This document shows positions 1 to 8,732 of a stretch of 64,000 nt of DNA, piece by piece. The notes under the pieces are model-generated. The model did not search any database. It was not told the origin of the DNA and was given only the letters and a program-made list of their open reading frames with translations. Each line of letters opens with the position of its first letter. Within the stretch, counting starts at the first letter, position 1. A program made the translations under genes and the position numbers. Source of the DNA: Thermotoga sp. KOL6 (GTDB taxonomy: Bacteria > Thermotogota > Thermotogae > Thermotogales > Thermotogaceae); contig NZ_LNDE01000002.1 in assembly GCF_002866025.1 (NCBI RefSeq), forward strand, positions 434,001 through 498,000. The letters are read 5' to 3'.

Positions 1-56
1 TCAGCAGTGACTGAACTCACTTTTCTTTTTGAGGGTAAAGAGCTTTTGATTAATTT

Positions 57-85
57 TTATTAATTTTTAATTAATTTGGTATAAT
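57..85 (+). promoter_or_regulatory. Extended -10 promoter of the lipoprotein/protease pair
   Basis: TATAAT lies at 80-85 and is preceded by TGG, giving the extended -10 form TGnTATAAT. The best -35 candidate, TTATTA at 57-62 with a 17-nt spacer, is poor. The surrounding 40 bases are almost pure A/T. The predicted transcript starts near 92, about 25 nt ahead of the ATG at 117. Bases 1-56 hold nothing I can assign. Confidence 0.6.
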
Positions 86-116
86 TAATTAAATTCATAA
101 TAAAGGGGGTGTGTTC

Positions 117-1706
117 ATGGGGAAAAAAGCGGCTTTTGTGATCGCAGCGGTTGCGGTGATCTTTCTTCTGTTCTTCGGTTGTAGCTCTCCTTACGAAGGT
201 AAAGGAACCCTTAGAGTGTTCCTCGTTGCCTACAACAGCGGTCACGGGGTTGAAAGTGCCGTTGTGACGGTGAAAGATCACGAAACGGGTGCTGTTATTT
301 TCACAGATACGACAGATGAATCGGGGTTTGCTCATCTCGTTGTTCCGGGGCTTCAATATGGTCCTCGTTTCGTGGATATCGAGGCGAAGAAAAATGGATA
401 TGCCTTGAGTGCTATGAGAGGCTTGAGGATCGAGAATGGAGAAATCAAAGTTGTTGAGATGATAATGAAAGAAGCAAAGCTCAGTTCCGATCCCGATAAT
501 GAAACGTTCCCCGATGTGACACTGGAATTTTATGATATGAACAACGATCCTCTCGATTTGACCTCCCCAATATCTGGGCAGTTCCAAGTCAAGGTGAGTG
601 TGAACGCTCAAAACCATGTGAGTCTCATTTACCTTTCGTTGGGGAATGTACCCGGTTCAGGATTCTTCACCGAAAGATCGGTGGCAGAGAACACCCCTGA
701 AGCGACTTTCACAGTCGATCCTACAGGATGGACAGGTGAGACGGAACTTCATGTGGTTGTTTACGACAAGAACGACAACAGAGTCCATGTCGTGAAGTAC
801 CTGAATATTCAATCAACAACAGAGGTTCCTCAGAATATGTTCGTTCCCGCTCCGGCAACTGACTATGGGAGCCCGAATCTGATTGCTTATACGAGAGATG
901 ACGGTATCGAATTCTACGGAGGCGAAGGAGTAATTCAGAAAGTGAGGGAGAAATACCATCTGGTTTCCAGAGAGGTGAAATCCGCTCCGAAAGGAACGAA
1001 CCTGTGGGTTGAGGTTTACTGGATGGGCTATTCTGACGTTGGAGATCCATCCTTGCCGGAACCCGATGGATACAACGTTTACAGATCTTTTGATGGAGAG
1101 CATTATCAATGGATAGGATTCACGAAAAACAACTATTACAGAGATCATTCACCTCTACTTGCTCCTGGAAAGAGAATCTGGTATGCGGTGAGTTCCGTCT
1201 ACGGTGGAGCGGAATCCGAGAGAGTAGAACTCGGTTCTGTTGTACCTTTGGATATCTTCAAAGTGAGGCTTCTTGAACCAGAGGATGGTGCGATCGGTGT
1301 TTCTGCTCAACCCACCCTCAGATGGTCTTCTGACAGGGCTTTGAATTCTCCTGAAGGAGAAGTCGTTTACCATTATTCCACTTTGATAATGGACTTTGTC
1401 CAGTCGGAATATTACCTGCTTCCTGTTGACAACTATGGATACTTATACGACTGGTCTGCTACACAAACGGAGATCAGTGCGCCTTTCGTCTCGGAAGAAT
1501 ATCAGTGGTTGCACACAAAAGCTGGTTTTACGGAAAGGCTCGAGTATTCCAAAACATACAGCTGGGGTATGTACTATGCGTACGCTGAGGTAGCAGATGA
1601 AGACAGTGTGGCGATGAGCATTGCGTGCGATTTGGGAATCGGATACGATCCATTCGGAGAATTGCCGCCGGAGAAGTACAACGAGTTCACAACTACCGAT
1701 GAGTGA
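117..1706 (+). CDS. Secreted lipoprotein with Ig/FnIII-like beta domains, unknown function
   Basis: I start it at the ATG at 117 because the ribosome site AGGGGGT ends at 110. The GTG at 111 would leave no spacer. The N-terminus is basic, then a hydrophobic helix, then FFGCSS, a lipobox, so the mature protein should be a lipoprotein anchored at a membrane. After it comes a beta-rich carboxypeptidase-regulatory-like segment (about residues 25-110), then a region reading like a fibronectin type III fold (GYNVYRSFDGEHYQWIG), then another beta-rich segment with PEDGAIGVSAQPTLRWSS. No catalytic motif is visible. It lies 15 nt upstream of a subtilisin-like lipoprotein and is probably co-transcribed with it. 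It may be an adhesion or substrate-binding partner of that protease, but this is inference. Confidence 0.75.
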   Translation: MGKKAAFVIAAVAVIFLLFFGCSSPYEGKGTLRVFLVAYNSGHGVESAVVTVKDHETGAVIFTDTTDESGFAHLVVPGLQYGPRFVDIEAKKNGYALSAMRGLRIENGEIKVVEMIMKEAKLSSDPDNETFPDVTLEFYDMNNDPLDLTSPISGQFQVKVSVNAQNHVSLIYLSLGNVPGSGFFTERSVAENTPEATFTVDPTGWTGETELHVVVYDKNDNRVHVVKYLNIQSTTEVPQNMFVPAPATDYGSPNLIAYTRDDGIEFYGGEGVIQKVREKYHLVSREVKSAPKGTNLWVEVYWMGYSDVGDPSLPEPDGYNVYRSFDGEHYQWIGFTKNNYYRDHSPLLAPGKRIWYAVSSVYGGAESERVELGSVVPLDIFKVRLLEPEDGAIGVSAQPTLRWSSDRALNSPEGEVVYHYSTLIMDFVQSEYYLLPVDNYGYLYDWSATQTEISAPFVSEEYQWLHTKAGFTERLEYSKTYSWGMYYAYAEVADEDSVAMSIACDLGIGYDPFGELPPEKYNEFTTTDE

Positions 1707-1721
1707 AGGGGGTGACTGTCG

Positions 1722-4091
1722 ATGAAGAAAACAATCGTTGTTTTGAGCATAGCGGTTCTACTGGTTCTGGCCGGTTGTTTCGGACCCGTTTCCTTCGAAT
1801 CGAACACAAATTCTCAAACGGTGGTAAACGATGGAGGGGGAACGTTACCTATCGATGATGTGATCTCATCTTTGAACGACATGAAGTATTTCGAGAATCA
1901 ACTTGTAATTCTCTACGAAAACAGGATGGCTGCGGAAAATTTGGTAGTCAAGCTGAAAGGAAGGATCATCGATGAAATACCACAATTGAACGCCATACTT
2001 GTGGAAGTGTCGATGAGTGTGGAAGATTCCTTCAGATCGATCAAAGAGCTTTTGAAAGATCAAAAGATCGAAGGAATAAAGGCGATAGAGCCCAACTACA
2101 TCAGAGAACTTGAACCTGTGATAAAAGAGGATGAGATAACAAAGACGATCGTTCTCGACGAAAATCTCGAAACCTTTCAGTGGCCACTTGAAACTTTTGA
2201 CGCAACCGAGGTTTGGCAGGAGGCAACGGGAAACGGTGTAATAGTCGCGGTTTTAGACACCGGTGTCGACGGAACACATCCGGATCTCCAAGGACAATTG
2301 GTGACAGGATACGACCCCGTTTCGGGGAACGTGATTTCTCCCAATGAAGACAGTGACAGTGTAGGACACGGTACACACGTTGCAGGTATAATAGCAGGCA
2401 AAAGGGATGGAGTCGGAATAACTGGTCTTGCCTACAACGCGAAAATCATGCCGATAAGGATTTTCAATCCGGGATACGTGGGAGATTTTTACGTTGCCGA
2501 CGGTATCGTTTGGGCAGTTAACAACGGAGCAGACGTTCTTTCCAACAGCTGGGGTGGTTGGGGATACTCTTACATTCTTCACGAGGCGTTCAACTATGCT
2601 CTTCAAAACAACGTGGTGATCGCAGTCTCCGCAGGAAACGAAAAAACAGATCAACACTTCACTTACCCTGCTGGGCTTCCCGGTGTGATAGCGGTTGGTG
2701 CCACAACCGTCAACGATAGAACGGCGAGTTTTTCGAGTAGAGGAGATTATTTGTCTGTCGGCGCGCCTGGTGTTTACGTTCTCTCTTCAATACCAGTTAA
2801 TATGGCAGAAGATGAAGGAGTTTACGGCCTTCCATACGCGTATTGGGATGGAACATCTATGGCGTGTCCTTACGTTTCCGCACTCGCTGCTTTGATAAAA
2901 GAAAAATATCCAAATGCAACACCTTACCAAATCAGGAAGGTGATTGAAACAACTGCGGTCGATATAGACGAACCGGGTTACGACACCTCCTCTGGATATG
3001 GAAGGATAAACCCGTTGGCTGCCCTCAACCAGGATCCCAGCTCCTTTGAAGAAGGATCGTTGAGTGTGACTGTAACTGACAGGGCAGGGAACCCGATTCC
3101 CACGGTATTTGTGACCATTAAAAATGTGGAGACAGGGAAAACCTATTATGCTAAAACGGATTGGGGATTGTACGATGGCGAAATGGATGCGGACTTTATT
3201 GGGATAGAACCAGGTACTTATGAAGTGATCGTCGGAGGACCGGATTTTGCGGACATGTACACTGTGATTGCAAGGATCGAAGAAGAAGTCCAAGAAACAA
3301 CTACCGTGAATGTGACTGATGATTCATCTCTTGCTGTGAGTTTGCAGACGAATTTCAGCGCCGTTGTGAATCCGAGAGATCCCCTCCCAAGCGGATCACA
3401 GATGGGACTCTATTTGCTCGATTATTCTACATTCTCGGTGGTTGACTACTCGATTGGAACAGGGAACTTGCAAGTTGAAATGCCATCTAGCGCCACACCC
3501 GATTATTACCTCCTTTATTATGAATACTACGGTGACATTTCTCAATTTACAACGATCTACTCGGAGGATTTCGAAAGTGGTCAGATTCCAGGTGACTGGA
3601 TCTTGGGAGGGAACGCCCAACCATTCGTTCAAAGTGATGTGGTAGCAGGAGGTAATTATGCCCTTCAATTTGGTGATGTAAACGATAGTCAATCAAGTTG
3701 GTTTGCGTTCAATGTTTCCAGCGCCTCCAGTACTGCTCTTTCGTTCTCGGTTAAGGTCAGTAGCGAGCGAGGTTGGGATTTCTTCAAAGTTTATGTGGAT
3801 GGCGTTGAGAAACTGGCTCTCTCGGGTGAGATAGACTGGACAACCGTGTCTATTGGTCTCGAACCGGGAACCCACATGGTGATCTTCTCTTACGAGAAGG
3901 ATGCCGCTGTTTCAGAGGGTTACGACACCGCGTGGGTTGACAACATAGAAATTACCAAAGCGATCATTCTGGAAGGAGAAGTGTTCATGAACGGAAACAC
4001 GATACCGGTTTATGGCGTGGTTTCGTCGAATAGCACTTTTGGGTTCATTGATGAAAGTTACGGATATTTCGCTCCTTGGACCGTTTTCTAA
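1722..4091 (+). CDS. Subtilisin-like serine protease (S8), lipoprotein
   Basis: A secreted endopeptidase of the subtilase family. The signal peptide ends in LAGC, a lipobox with Cys19. An inhibitor-like propeptide occupies about residues 45-130. The catalytic triad is visible: Asp179 in AVLDTGVDG, His216 in GHGTHVAG and Ser379 in GTSMACPYVSALAALIK. Asn306 in SAGNE is the oxyanion residue. Downstream are a carboxypeptidase-regulatory-like beta domain (about 450-530) and a jelly-roll-like C-terminal domain with EDFESGQIPGDW near residue 620. The architecture resembles fervidolysin-type keratin-degrading proteases of Thermotogales, but the substrate is unknown. The ATG follows GAAGGGGGTGA with normal spacing. 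A strong terminator follows. Confidence 0.92.
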   Translation: MKKTIVVLSIAVLLVLAGCFGPVSFESNTNSQTVVNDGGGTLPIDDVISSLNDMKYFENQLVILYENRMAAENLVVKLKGRIIDEIPQLNAILVEVSMSVEDSFRSIKELLKDQKIEGIKAIEPNYIRELEPVIKEDEITKTIVLDENLETFQWPLETFDATEVWQEATGNGVIVAVLDTGVDGTHPDLQGQLVTGYDPVSGNVISPNEDSDSVGHGTHVAGIIAGKRDGVGITGLAYNAKIMPIRIFNPGYVGDFYVADGIVWAVNNGADVLSNSWGGWGYSYILHEAFNYALQNNVVIAVSAGNEKTDQHFTYPAGLPGVIAVGATTVNDRTASFSSRGDYLSVGAPGVYVLSSIPVNMAEDEGVYGLPYAYWDGTSMACPYVSALAALIKEKYPNATPYQIRKVIETTAVDIDEPGYDTSSGYGRINPLAALNQDPSSFEEGSLSVTVTDRAGNPIPTVFVTIKNVETGKTYYAKTDWGLYDGEMDADFIGIEPGTYEVIVGGPDFADMYTVIARIEEEVQETTTVNVTDDSSLAVSLQTNFSAVVNPRDPLPSGSQMGLYLLDYSTFSVVDYSIGTGNLQVEMPSSATPDYYLLYYEYYGDISQFTTIYSEDFESGQIPGDWILGGNAQPFVQSDVVAGGNYALQFGDVNDSQSSWFAFNVSSASSTALSFSVKVSSERGWDFFKVYVDGVEKLALSGEIDWTTVSIGLEPGTHMVIFSYEKDAAVSEGYDTAWVDNIEITKAIILEGEVFMNGNTIPVYGVVSSNSTFGFIDESYGYFAPWTVF

Positions 4092-4097
4092 ATCATA

Positions 4098-4127
4098 AGG
4101 GAGGGGGTTATCCCCTCCTTGTTTTTT
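4098..4127 (+). terminator. Rho-independent terminator after the protease gene
   Basis: A 9-bp G/C-rich stem (4098-4106 with 4112-4120, including one G-U pair) with loop GTTAT is followed by GTTTTTTA. It also overlaps the end of the convergent gene on the minus strand. Confidence 0.85.
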
Positions 4128-6039
4128 ATACGTAATTCGAATTTCTCTTGGTCAACCCGTTCAAAATGAAACCATCGATCTTTTTTATGGTGTGAAGTAT
4201 TTTCAGATCTTCAGAAAGGGTATGTTCCAATCTGATAACGATGTAAACCGTATCCGATTTTTCTGCGATGGGAAGAAAATCGGGAGTTCTTTTCAAAGAG
4301 GGAGCATCCACGATGATTTTGTCGTAGTACTTTTTGTATTCTTCTAAAATGTCAGGATTTTTTAGAAGATCGTACACGTCTTTTCTTTCGATTTCATCCA
4401 CCTTTTCTTCAGAGAGCAGAAGAGTTCTTCTCTTGTTCGAGGAAAGTTTTGCCATGTGTCTTGCGATTGTACTCACACCCGCTCCATCTTCTAAGGCTGT
4501 GATGAAGACAACTTTTCCCGATTTGACCTCTGCCACCCCGAGCGCTTTCTCTAGAGAAGACGAATTGTTTGTTAAAGGCACTCTCGCCACGATTTTCTCC
4601 ATTCCAAGAAGGTATTCAGCTTCTGACTCGGATTTTATTCTTTTGTCGGAAAACTCAGCGAAAAACACGGCGAGGACACCGAGGAATATCCCGAGAACAC
4701 CGCCTATTGCGAGGGTGAGTTTCTTGTTGGGTTTCGATGGTGACAGAGGAGGTATCGCCCAATCGATTACGTTCACGTTCGCGGTGATCGCAGCCTCTGA
4801 AATGAGAGATTCGTATTTCGCTTGAAGCAGCGTGGTGTAAATGGTTTCTTTCACCTTGTAGTCTCTTTCAAGCTCGATGAGTTTTTGTTCAAGTTCAGGT
4901 AGTTTCGAAAGTTCTTTGTCAAGATCCTCGTAGAGTTTCTTGTACGCTTCGTATTGAGTTTGGTAAAGAATCTCTTGGGATTGAGCTCTTATGAGATTAC
5001 TGAGCGCTTCTTGATAGATGGGGTGTCCCGTTTTTTTCACCTGGGATGTGAGTAGTCTTTCCAATTCCGATTCGAGTTGCTTTTCAGTTTCTTGAAGTTC
5101 CGTTTTTTTCTGGACAACTGTTGGATTGTTCTCCGTGTACCTTTCCATGAGCCCTGCAAGTTCTATCTGTAGGTCTATCAGCTTGGTTTTTAGTTCAGAT
5201 ATGATAGGATCAAAGGTGACACTGTCTCTGATCTTGTCGATTTCCAAGTCGAGTTCCTTTAACTCTCGAGCGAAGAACTCCGATTGTTTTTTGGCAGCCT
5301 CCATTGCGATCTTGGATTCCTCTACTTTCTGTAGAAGGGTTGCGTATCTTTCTACTAGGGCTTCCATTTGTGACTCGATGGAATAGATTTTGTTCTGTTC
5401 TTTGAAGACTTTCAGCTTACTTTCCGCTTCTCTGAGTTCCTGTTCTACCTTCGGTATCTGTTCTTCTAGAAATGCTTTCTTGGCAGATAATTGTGTTTTG
5501 GCAATGTTCTCACTGATTCTCACGTAATTTTCTACGAGTGCGTTCACAACTTCTGCAGCGAGTTTTGGATCGCTCCAGATGAATTTCACCTCGAGAATGT
5601 TGGAATTTTTCACTGGGTCCACCTTTATGAGTTTCTCAACCATGTAACTATAAAGCGAAAGAGCTAGTTCTTCTTCTGTTACACCCTTTTCTTTGGCCTT
5701 TTGAATATCCTTTTCGTCGAGAAGTTTGTGGATCAAATCGAGATCGCTTATCACTTGAAGAACGTTTCTTCGAGAGAGCATGATCTGTATTTCGTCTTCA
5801 AGACTTCCACCGCTTAGAATACCAGGCAATCCACCCAAAAGTCCTTCAATGGAAAGACCTAAACTCATGCCTTTTCGTGATGAAACCTTTACTTTTGCGG
5901 AAGCCTCGTACTCTGGAGTTGCCAAAAGAAGGTAGATTCCTGTTGCAACGATAACCATGATAAAGACTACGATGAAGAGTTTCATTTTTCTTTTGAACAT
6001 CAAGAGTATATCAGCGAGTGTCAGCTCTCTTTCTTCCAC
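4126..6039 (-). CDS. Wzz/Wzc-type chain-length determinant with degenerate tyrosine-kinase domain
   Basis: An inner-membrane polysaccharide co-polymerase-like protein. A first transmembrane helix lies at about residues 19-39, followed by a Wzz domain, a long coiled coil (about 190-400) and a second helix near 439-460. The cytoplasmic tail looks like a BY-kinase/ParA-type ATPase, but the P-loop reads DGAGVST where GxGKST is expected, so the lysine is Val. The second Asp-containing loop is also missing (RRTLLLSEE), and there is no tyrosine-rich tail. Walker B (KIIVDAP) survives. The GTG at 6039 sits 5-6 nt behind GGGGAGGG. An ATG at 6069 would instead overlap the nadE stop as ATGA. It probably sets the length of an exported glycan rather than acting as an active kinase. 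Confidence 0.85.
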   Translation of the reverse strand: MEERELTLADILLMFKRKMKLFIVVFIMVIVATGIYLLLATPEYEASAKVKVSSRKGMSLGLSIEGLLGGLPGILSGGSLEDEIQIMLSRRNVLQVISDLDLIHKLLDEKDIQKAKEKGVTEEELALSLYSYMVEKLIKVDPVKNSNILEVKFIWSDPKLAAEVVNALVENYVRISENIAKTQLSAKKAFLEEQIPKVEQELREAESKLKVFKEQNKIYSIESQMEALVERYATLLQKVEESKIAMEAAKKQSEFFARELKELDLEIDKIRDSVTFDPIISELKTKLIDLQIELAGLMERYTENNPTVVQKKTELQETEKQLESELERLLTSQVKKTGHPIYQEALSNLIRAQSQEILYQTQYEAYKKLYEDLDKELSKLPELEQKLIELERDYKVKETIYTTLLQAKYESLISEAAITANVNVIDWAIPPLSPSKPNKKLTLAIGGVLGIFLGVLAVFFAEFSDKRIKSESEAEYLLGMEKIVARVPLTNNSSSLEKALGVAEVKSGKVVFITALEDGAGVSTIARHMAKLSSNKRRTLLLSEEKVDEIERKDVYDLLKNPDILEEYKKYYDKIIVDAPSLKRTPDFLPIAEKSDTVYIVIRLEHTLSEDLKILHTIKKIDGFILNGLTKRNSNYV

Positions 6040-6065
6040 ATCTTTCCCTCCCCGGTGTGTTCTGT

Positions 6066-6911
6066 TCATATTCTATCAAACGTGATTGGAAGACTTTGCC
6101 GGTATGTTTTCGCAAGTTTCAAGATCGTTCTCACTCTTTCAACTCTTCGTTTGTCCTCACCAGAGAGGTCTTTTCCTTCCACCATCTTCATAAGTATTCG
6201 ATCGAGCTCTGCGTAACTCATTCCGAAGGCCATTTCGTCTGTGACACCGGGAATGAGATCGGGGGAGGGTGGTTTTTTCAGTATCTTTTCGGGAACGTCG
6301 AGTTCCTTTGCGAGTTCGTAAACCTGTGTTTTGTAAAGATGCATGATCGGTTCGATGTCAACCGATTCGTCTCCCCACTTCACGTAGAGTCCTGTGAGAT
6401 ATTCGGTCTTGTTTGTCGTTCCAACCACAGCGTACCCTCTTTTCTCCGCTTCGAAATAAAGAAAACACATCCTCACTCTGTGTTTGATTCTATAATAAGC
6501 GAGCCCTTTCAAGAATTCTTCAGTTCCTATGTTTCTGAGATCATCGAAGAATGGATCCTTCGAAAGAGAAGACCACTTGTTCATCACGTACTTCCTCACG
6601 ACAGATTCCGGGAAAAAGAGCCTCGGAGGAAAGAGTTTGTAAACGCCGATTTTTCTCAGTATGGGCGTAATGGACCTGATCTGATAGTCGATCTTGAGTT
6701 GTTTACACAGAGAAATCGCATCTTTCACGGAATCTTTGGAAGAATCCCTTTCTGGTAAAATCAATCCGAAGACTCGATCGTTTCCAAGAGCTTCAACGCA
6801 GAGGTTGATAACGACAGCGGAATCGATCCCACCGCTCACGCCCACGACGGCACCTCTACGATTGAGTTTCTCCACCGCTTTCTTTAAAAAGGTGATCAAT
6901 TCTTTCCTCAT
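6066..6911 (-). CDS. nadE: NH3-dependent NAD+ synthetase
   Basis: Amidates deamido-NAD to NAD using ammonia and ATP, the last step of NAD synthesis in the cytosol. The PP-loop SGGIDS is at residues 26-31, followed by family motifs GTTNKTEYLTGLYVKWGD and a P-rich SPDLIPGVTDE loop. At 281 residues it matches the small ammonia-dependent class, with no nitrilase-type glutaminase domain. The downstream membrane gene on the same strand starts within or just after its stop codon, so the two are likely translationally coupled. The link between NAD synthesis and a polysaccharide protein is probably only operon packing. Confidence 0.93.
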   Translation of the reverse strand: MRKELITFLKKAVEKLNRRGAVVGVSGGIDSAVVINLCVEALGNDRVFGLILPERDSSKDSVKDAISLCKQLKIDYQIRSITPILRKIGVYKLFPPRLFFPESVVRKYVMNKWSSLSKDPFFDDLRNIGTEEFLKGLAYYRIKHRVRMCFLYFEAEKRGYAVVGTTNKTEYLTGLYVKWGDESVDIEPIMHLYKTQVYELAKELDVPEKILKKPPSPDLIPGVTDEMAFGMSYAELDRILMKMVEGKDLSGEDKRRVERVRTILKLAKTYRQSLPITFDRI

Positions 6912-6965
6912 TTATATCACCCCGATGAATTCTACCATGATAGAATCGAAAACAGGGGGGATAGC

Positions 6966-7490
6966 GTGATATTCTTCATAGTCCTTTTGCTCATCGTGCT
7001 CTTCTTCTTGATGGCTATCCTTTTCAAAACATCTCGAGAGTTGCAAAGGATGAGAGAAGAAATGAACAACAGAGCAATGAAGTTGTTCGAGGAATGGAAG
7101 AAGAAGGAGATGGAGATTCAAAAGAAAATCCTCGAAGTTGGTCTTCGAAGCGAATACGAGGCAAAATTCCAGAAATGGAAATTAGAAGAGGAGAAGAGAA
7201 TTCGAAATGATGCCGTAAATAAAAGTAAGAGTGTCATCATGGGGCAAGTTACTGAACATTTGATACCGTATCTTCCAGAATTCAAATATAATCCCAAAGA
7301 TGCACGGTTTATCGGAACTCCCGTTGATTTTGTGGTTTTCGACGGTTTGAGTGAAGGAAACTTGAGAAGAATCGTGTTCGTTGAGGTTAAAACGGGAAAG
7401 ACAGGGAATCTGAGTACGAGGGAAAGACAAGTAAGAGATATCGTAGAGAGAAAAGAAGTTTATTGGGAAAAGTTACATCGCAGGGAGTGA
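6966..7490 (+). CDS. Membrane-anchored endonuclease-like protein (Holliday-resolvase-related, COG4741 type)
   Basis: The N-terminus is a single hydrophobic helix (about residues 2-20), followed by a charged coiled coil and a small nuclease-like domain. The motif order GTPVDFVVFDGL then RIVFVEVKTGK fits the D...ExK core of restriction-like/Holliday-junction-resolvase folds, and the family as I know it is called 'predicted endonuclease distantly related to archaeal Holliday junction resolvase'. Activity is not established. The GTG start is 5 nt behind CAGGGGGG. It ends 4 nt before ispF, whose ribosome site lies in its last codons, so the two are one operon. Confidence 0.72.
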   Translation: MIFFIVLLLIVLFFLMAILFKTSRELQRMREEMNNRAMKLFEEWKKKEMEIQKKILEVGLRSEYEAKFQKWKLEEEKRIRNDAVNKSKSVIMGQVTEHLIPYLPEFKYNPKDARFIGTPVDFVVFDGLSEGNLRRIVFVEVKTGKTGNLSTRERQVRDIVERKEVYWEKLHRRE

Positions 7491-7494
7491 TTCT

Positions 7495-7953
7495 GTGTTC
7501 GTTGGTTTCGGATACGACAGACATCCACTCGTTGAAGGAAGACGGTTGATCCTTGCGGGTGTGGAAGTGAATTCGTCATTTGGGAGTCTTGGACATTCCG
7601 ATGGTGATGTTCTTTCACACGCCATCATCGATGCCCTCCTCGGTGCTGCTTGCCTTGGTGATATAGGGACCTGGTTTCCAGAAACGGATGAATACAAAGA
7701 TGCTCGCAGTTTGGATCTCCTGAAGAAAACGGTTGAGAAGGTGGAGGGGAAGGGTTTGAAAATTGTCAATGTGGATGCGACCGTTGTGGTTTCAAGAGTC
7801 AGACTCTCATCTTACAGAGAGAAGATCATCGAGAATCTGAGGGATGTCTTGAAGACATCGTACGTGAACGTGAAGTTCAAAAGTGGAAACACTTTGGGCT
7901 TCGAGGGTGAAGGAAGGGGTATTTCATGTTACGCCGTGTGCCTTTTGGAATGA
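7495..7953 (+). CDS. ispF: 2-C-methyl-D-erythritol 2,4-cyclodiphosphate synthase
   Basis: Converts CDP-methylerythritol 2-phosphate to the cyclodiphosphate in the non-mevalonate isoprenoid pathway. The metal-binding D-x-H is Asp8/His10 (GYDRHP). The family signature LGHSDGDVLSHAIIDALLGA covers about residues 32-51 and includes the third metal ligand His42. The C-terminal KFKSGNTLGFEGEGRGI segment is also typical. Its 152 residues are normal for the family. The GTG start is preceded by GGGAG in the end of the previous gene. Confidence 0.95.
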   Translation: MFVGFGYDRHPLVEGRRLILAGVEVNSSFGSLGHSDGDVLSHAIIDALLGAACLGDIGTWFPETDEYKDARSLDLLKKTVEKVEGKGLKIVNVDATVVVSRVRLSSYREKIIENLRDVLKTSYVNVKFKSGNTLGFEGEGRGISCYAVCLLE

Positions 7954-7961
7954 ATCGCATA

Positions 7962-8732
7962 TTAAGGAATTCGTCCCGTGGGGGATCTCTTCCCTGAGAG
8001 AACTTCTTTTGCTATCTCTTTCAACCAGGTTTCGTCGGAGAAGATGAGAACTCCTCCATCCCAGGGATCGTTCACACTGATTCTTCCTACGTCCCTGTTT
8101 ATAAGAACAATCGAATTTTCCAATATCTCTCTTCTGAGTCTCTCAAAGTCGATATCGTTCTCGTAGGACCAAGGAAATCTTATCGGTCTTCCAACTAGTA
8201 TGTTCCCGTCCGTATCGAAAACCAAAGAGGTTGTATAACCGAACCTTTTCAGGAGGGCGTATTTCTCTTTGTTTTCCACCATCACAGGATACGTTGCGTT
8301 TCTTGTGACGAGTGCTGTGACAACTTGTGTATCTATGTTACCGGTAGCGTTGAAAACGGGTACCACCCCCACGATGGAGAGACCTTCTGCGAATAGGGAA
8401 AGAACCTGTGCGGTGATGTACGGTGATGAAGATACCTTTGAGAGGGGGTCGGAGTCACCTACTTTCAGCACATCGAATGTGCCGAAAACGTAGTAAGAAA
8501 CGTTCTTTTCCTTGAGGATCTTTCCCACAGCGATTCCCGCATCTTTCGAAAAGTTCAAGTTTCCAGAGCTTCCAAGGCAAAGAAGTGAGATGTCTTTCAA
8601 AATCTCTTGAGGAGGTACGATCACCGCTGCAAGATCGATGGGAGTCTGTGGGACTTCATTCATCAAAACAATCTGCGAGAATGCGCTCAAGAACGTGAGA
8701 AACACCAGAATCGTTGTTAGTGAGCGTGACAA
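7962..8732 (-). CDS. Secreted protein resembling a shrunken GH3 (NagZ-like) hydrolase
   Basis: The TTG start lies 9 nt after AAGGAGG and yields a convincing signal peptide (MSRSLTTILVFLTFLSAFSQ). This start is 77 nt inside the end of the HAD gene, so the genes overlap. The middle (YYVFGTFDVLKVGDSD followed by SSPYITAQVLSLFAEGL) recalls the GH3 barrel segment with conserved RSFG/DP and AFIRGL. The later RREILENSIVLINRD recalls the GH3 C-terminal 'ESIVLLKN' helix. The usual His and Asp catalytic loops and much of the barrel are missing at 256 residues. I therefore treat it as a GH3-derived non-enzyme, or possibly a binding protein. The assignment is tentative. Confidence 0.5.
   Translation of the reverse strand: MSRSLTTILVFLTFLSAFSQIVLMNEVPQTPIDLAAVIVPPQEILKDISLLCLGSSGNLNFSKDAGIAVGKILKEKNVSYYVFGTFDVLKVGDSDPLSKVSSSPYITAQVLSLFAEGLSIVGVVPVFNATGNIDTQVVTALVTRNATYPVMVENKEKYALLKRFGYTTSLVFDTDGNILVGRPIRFPWSYENDIDFERLRREILENSIVLINRDVGRISVNDPWDGGVLIFSDETWLKEIAKEVLSGKRSPTGRIP

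Noticed and set aside
60-617. Long minus-strand open frame opposite the first lipoprotein
   Set aside because: It is the antisense shadow of a gene with a lipobox and ribosome site, and matches no family.
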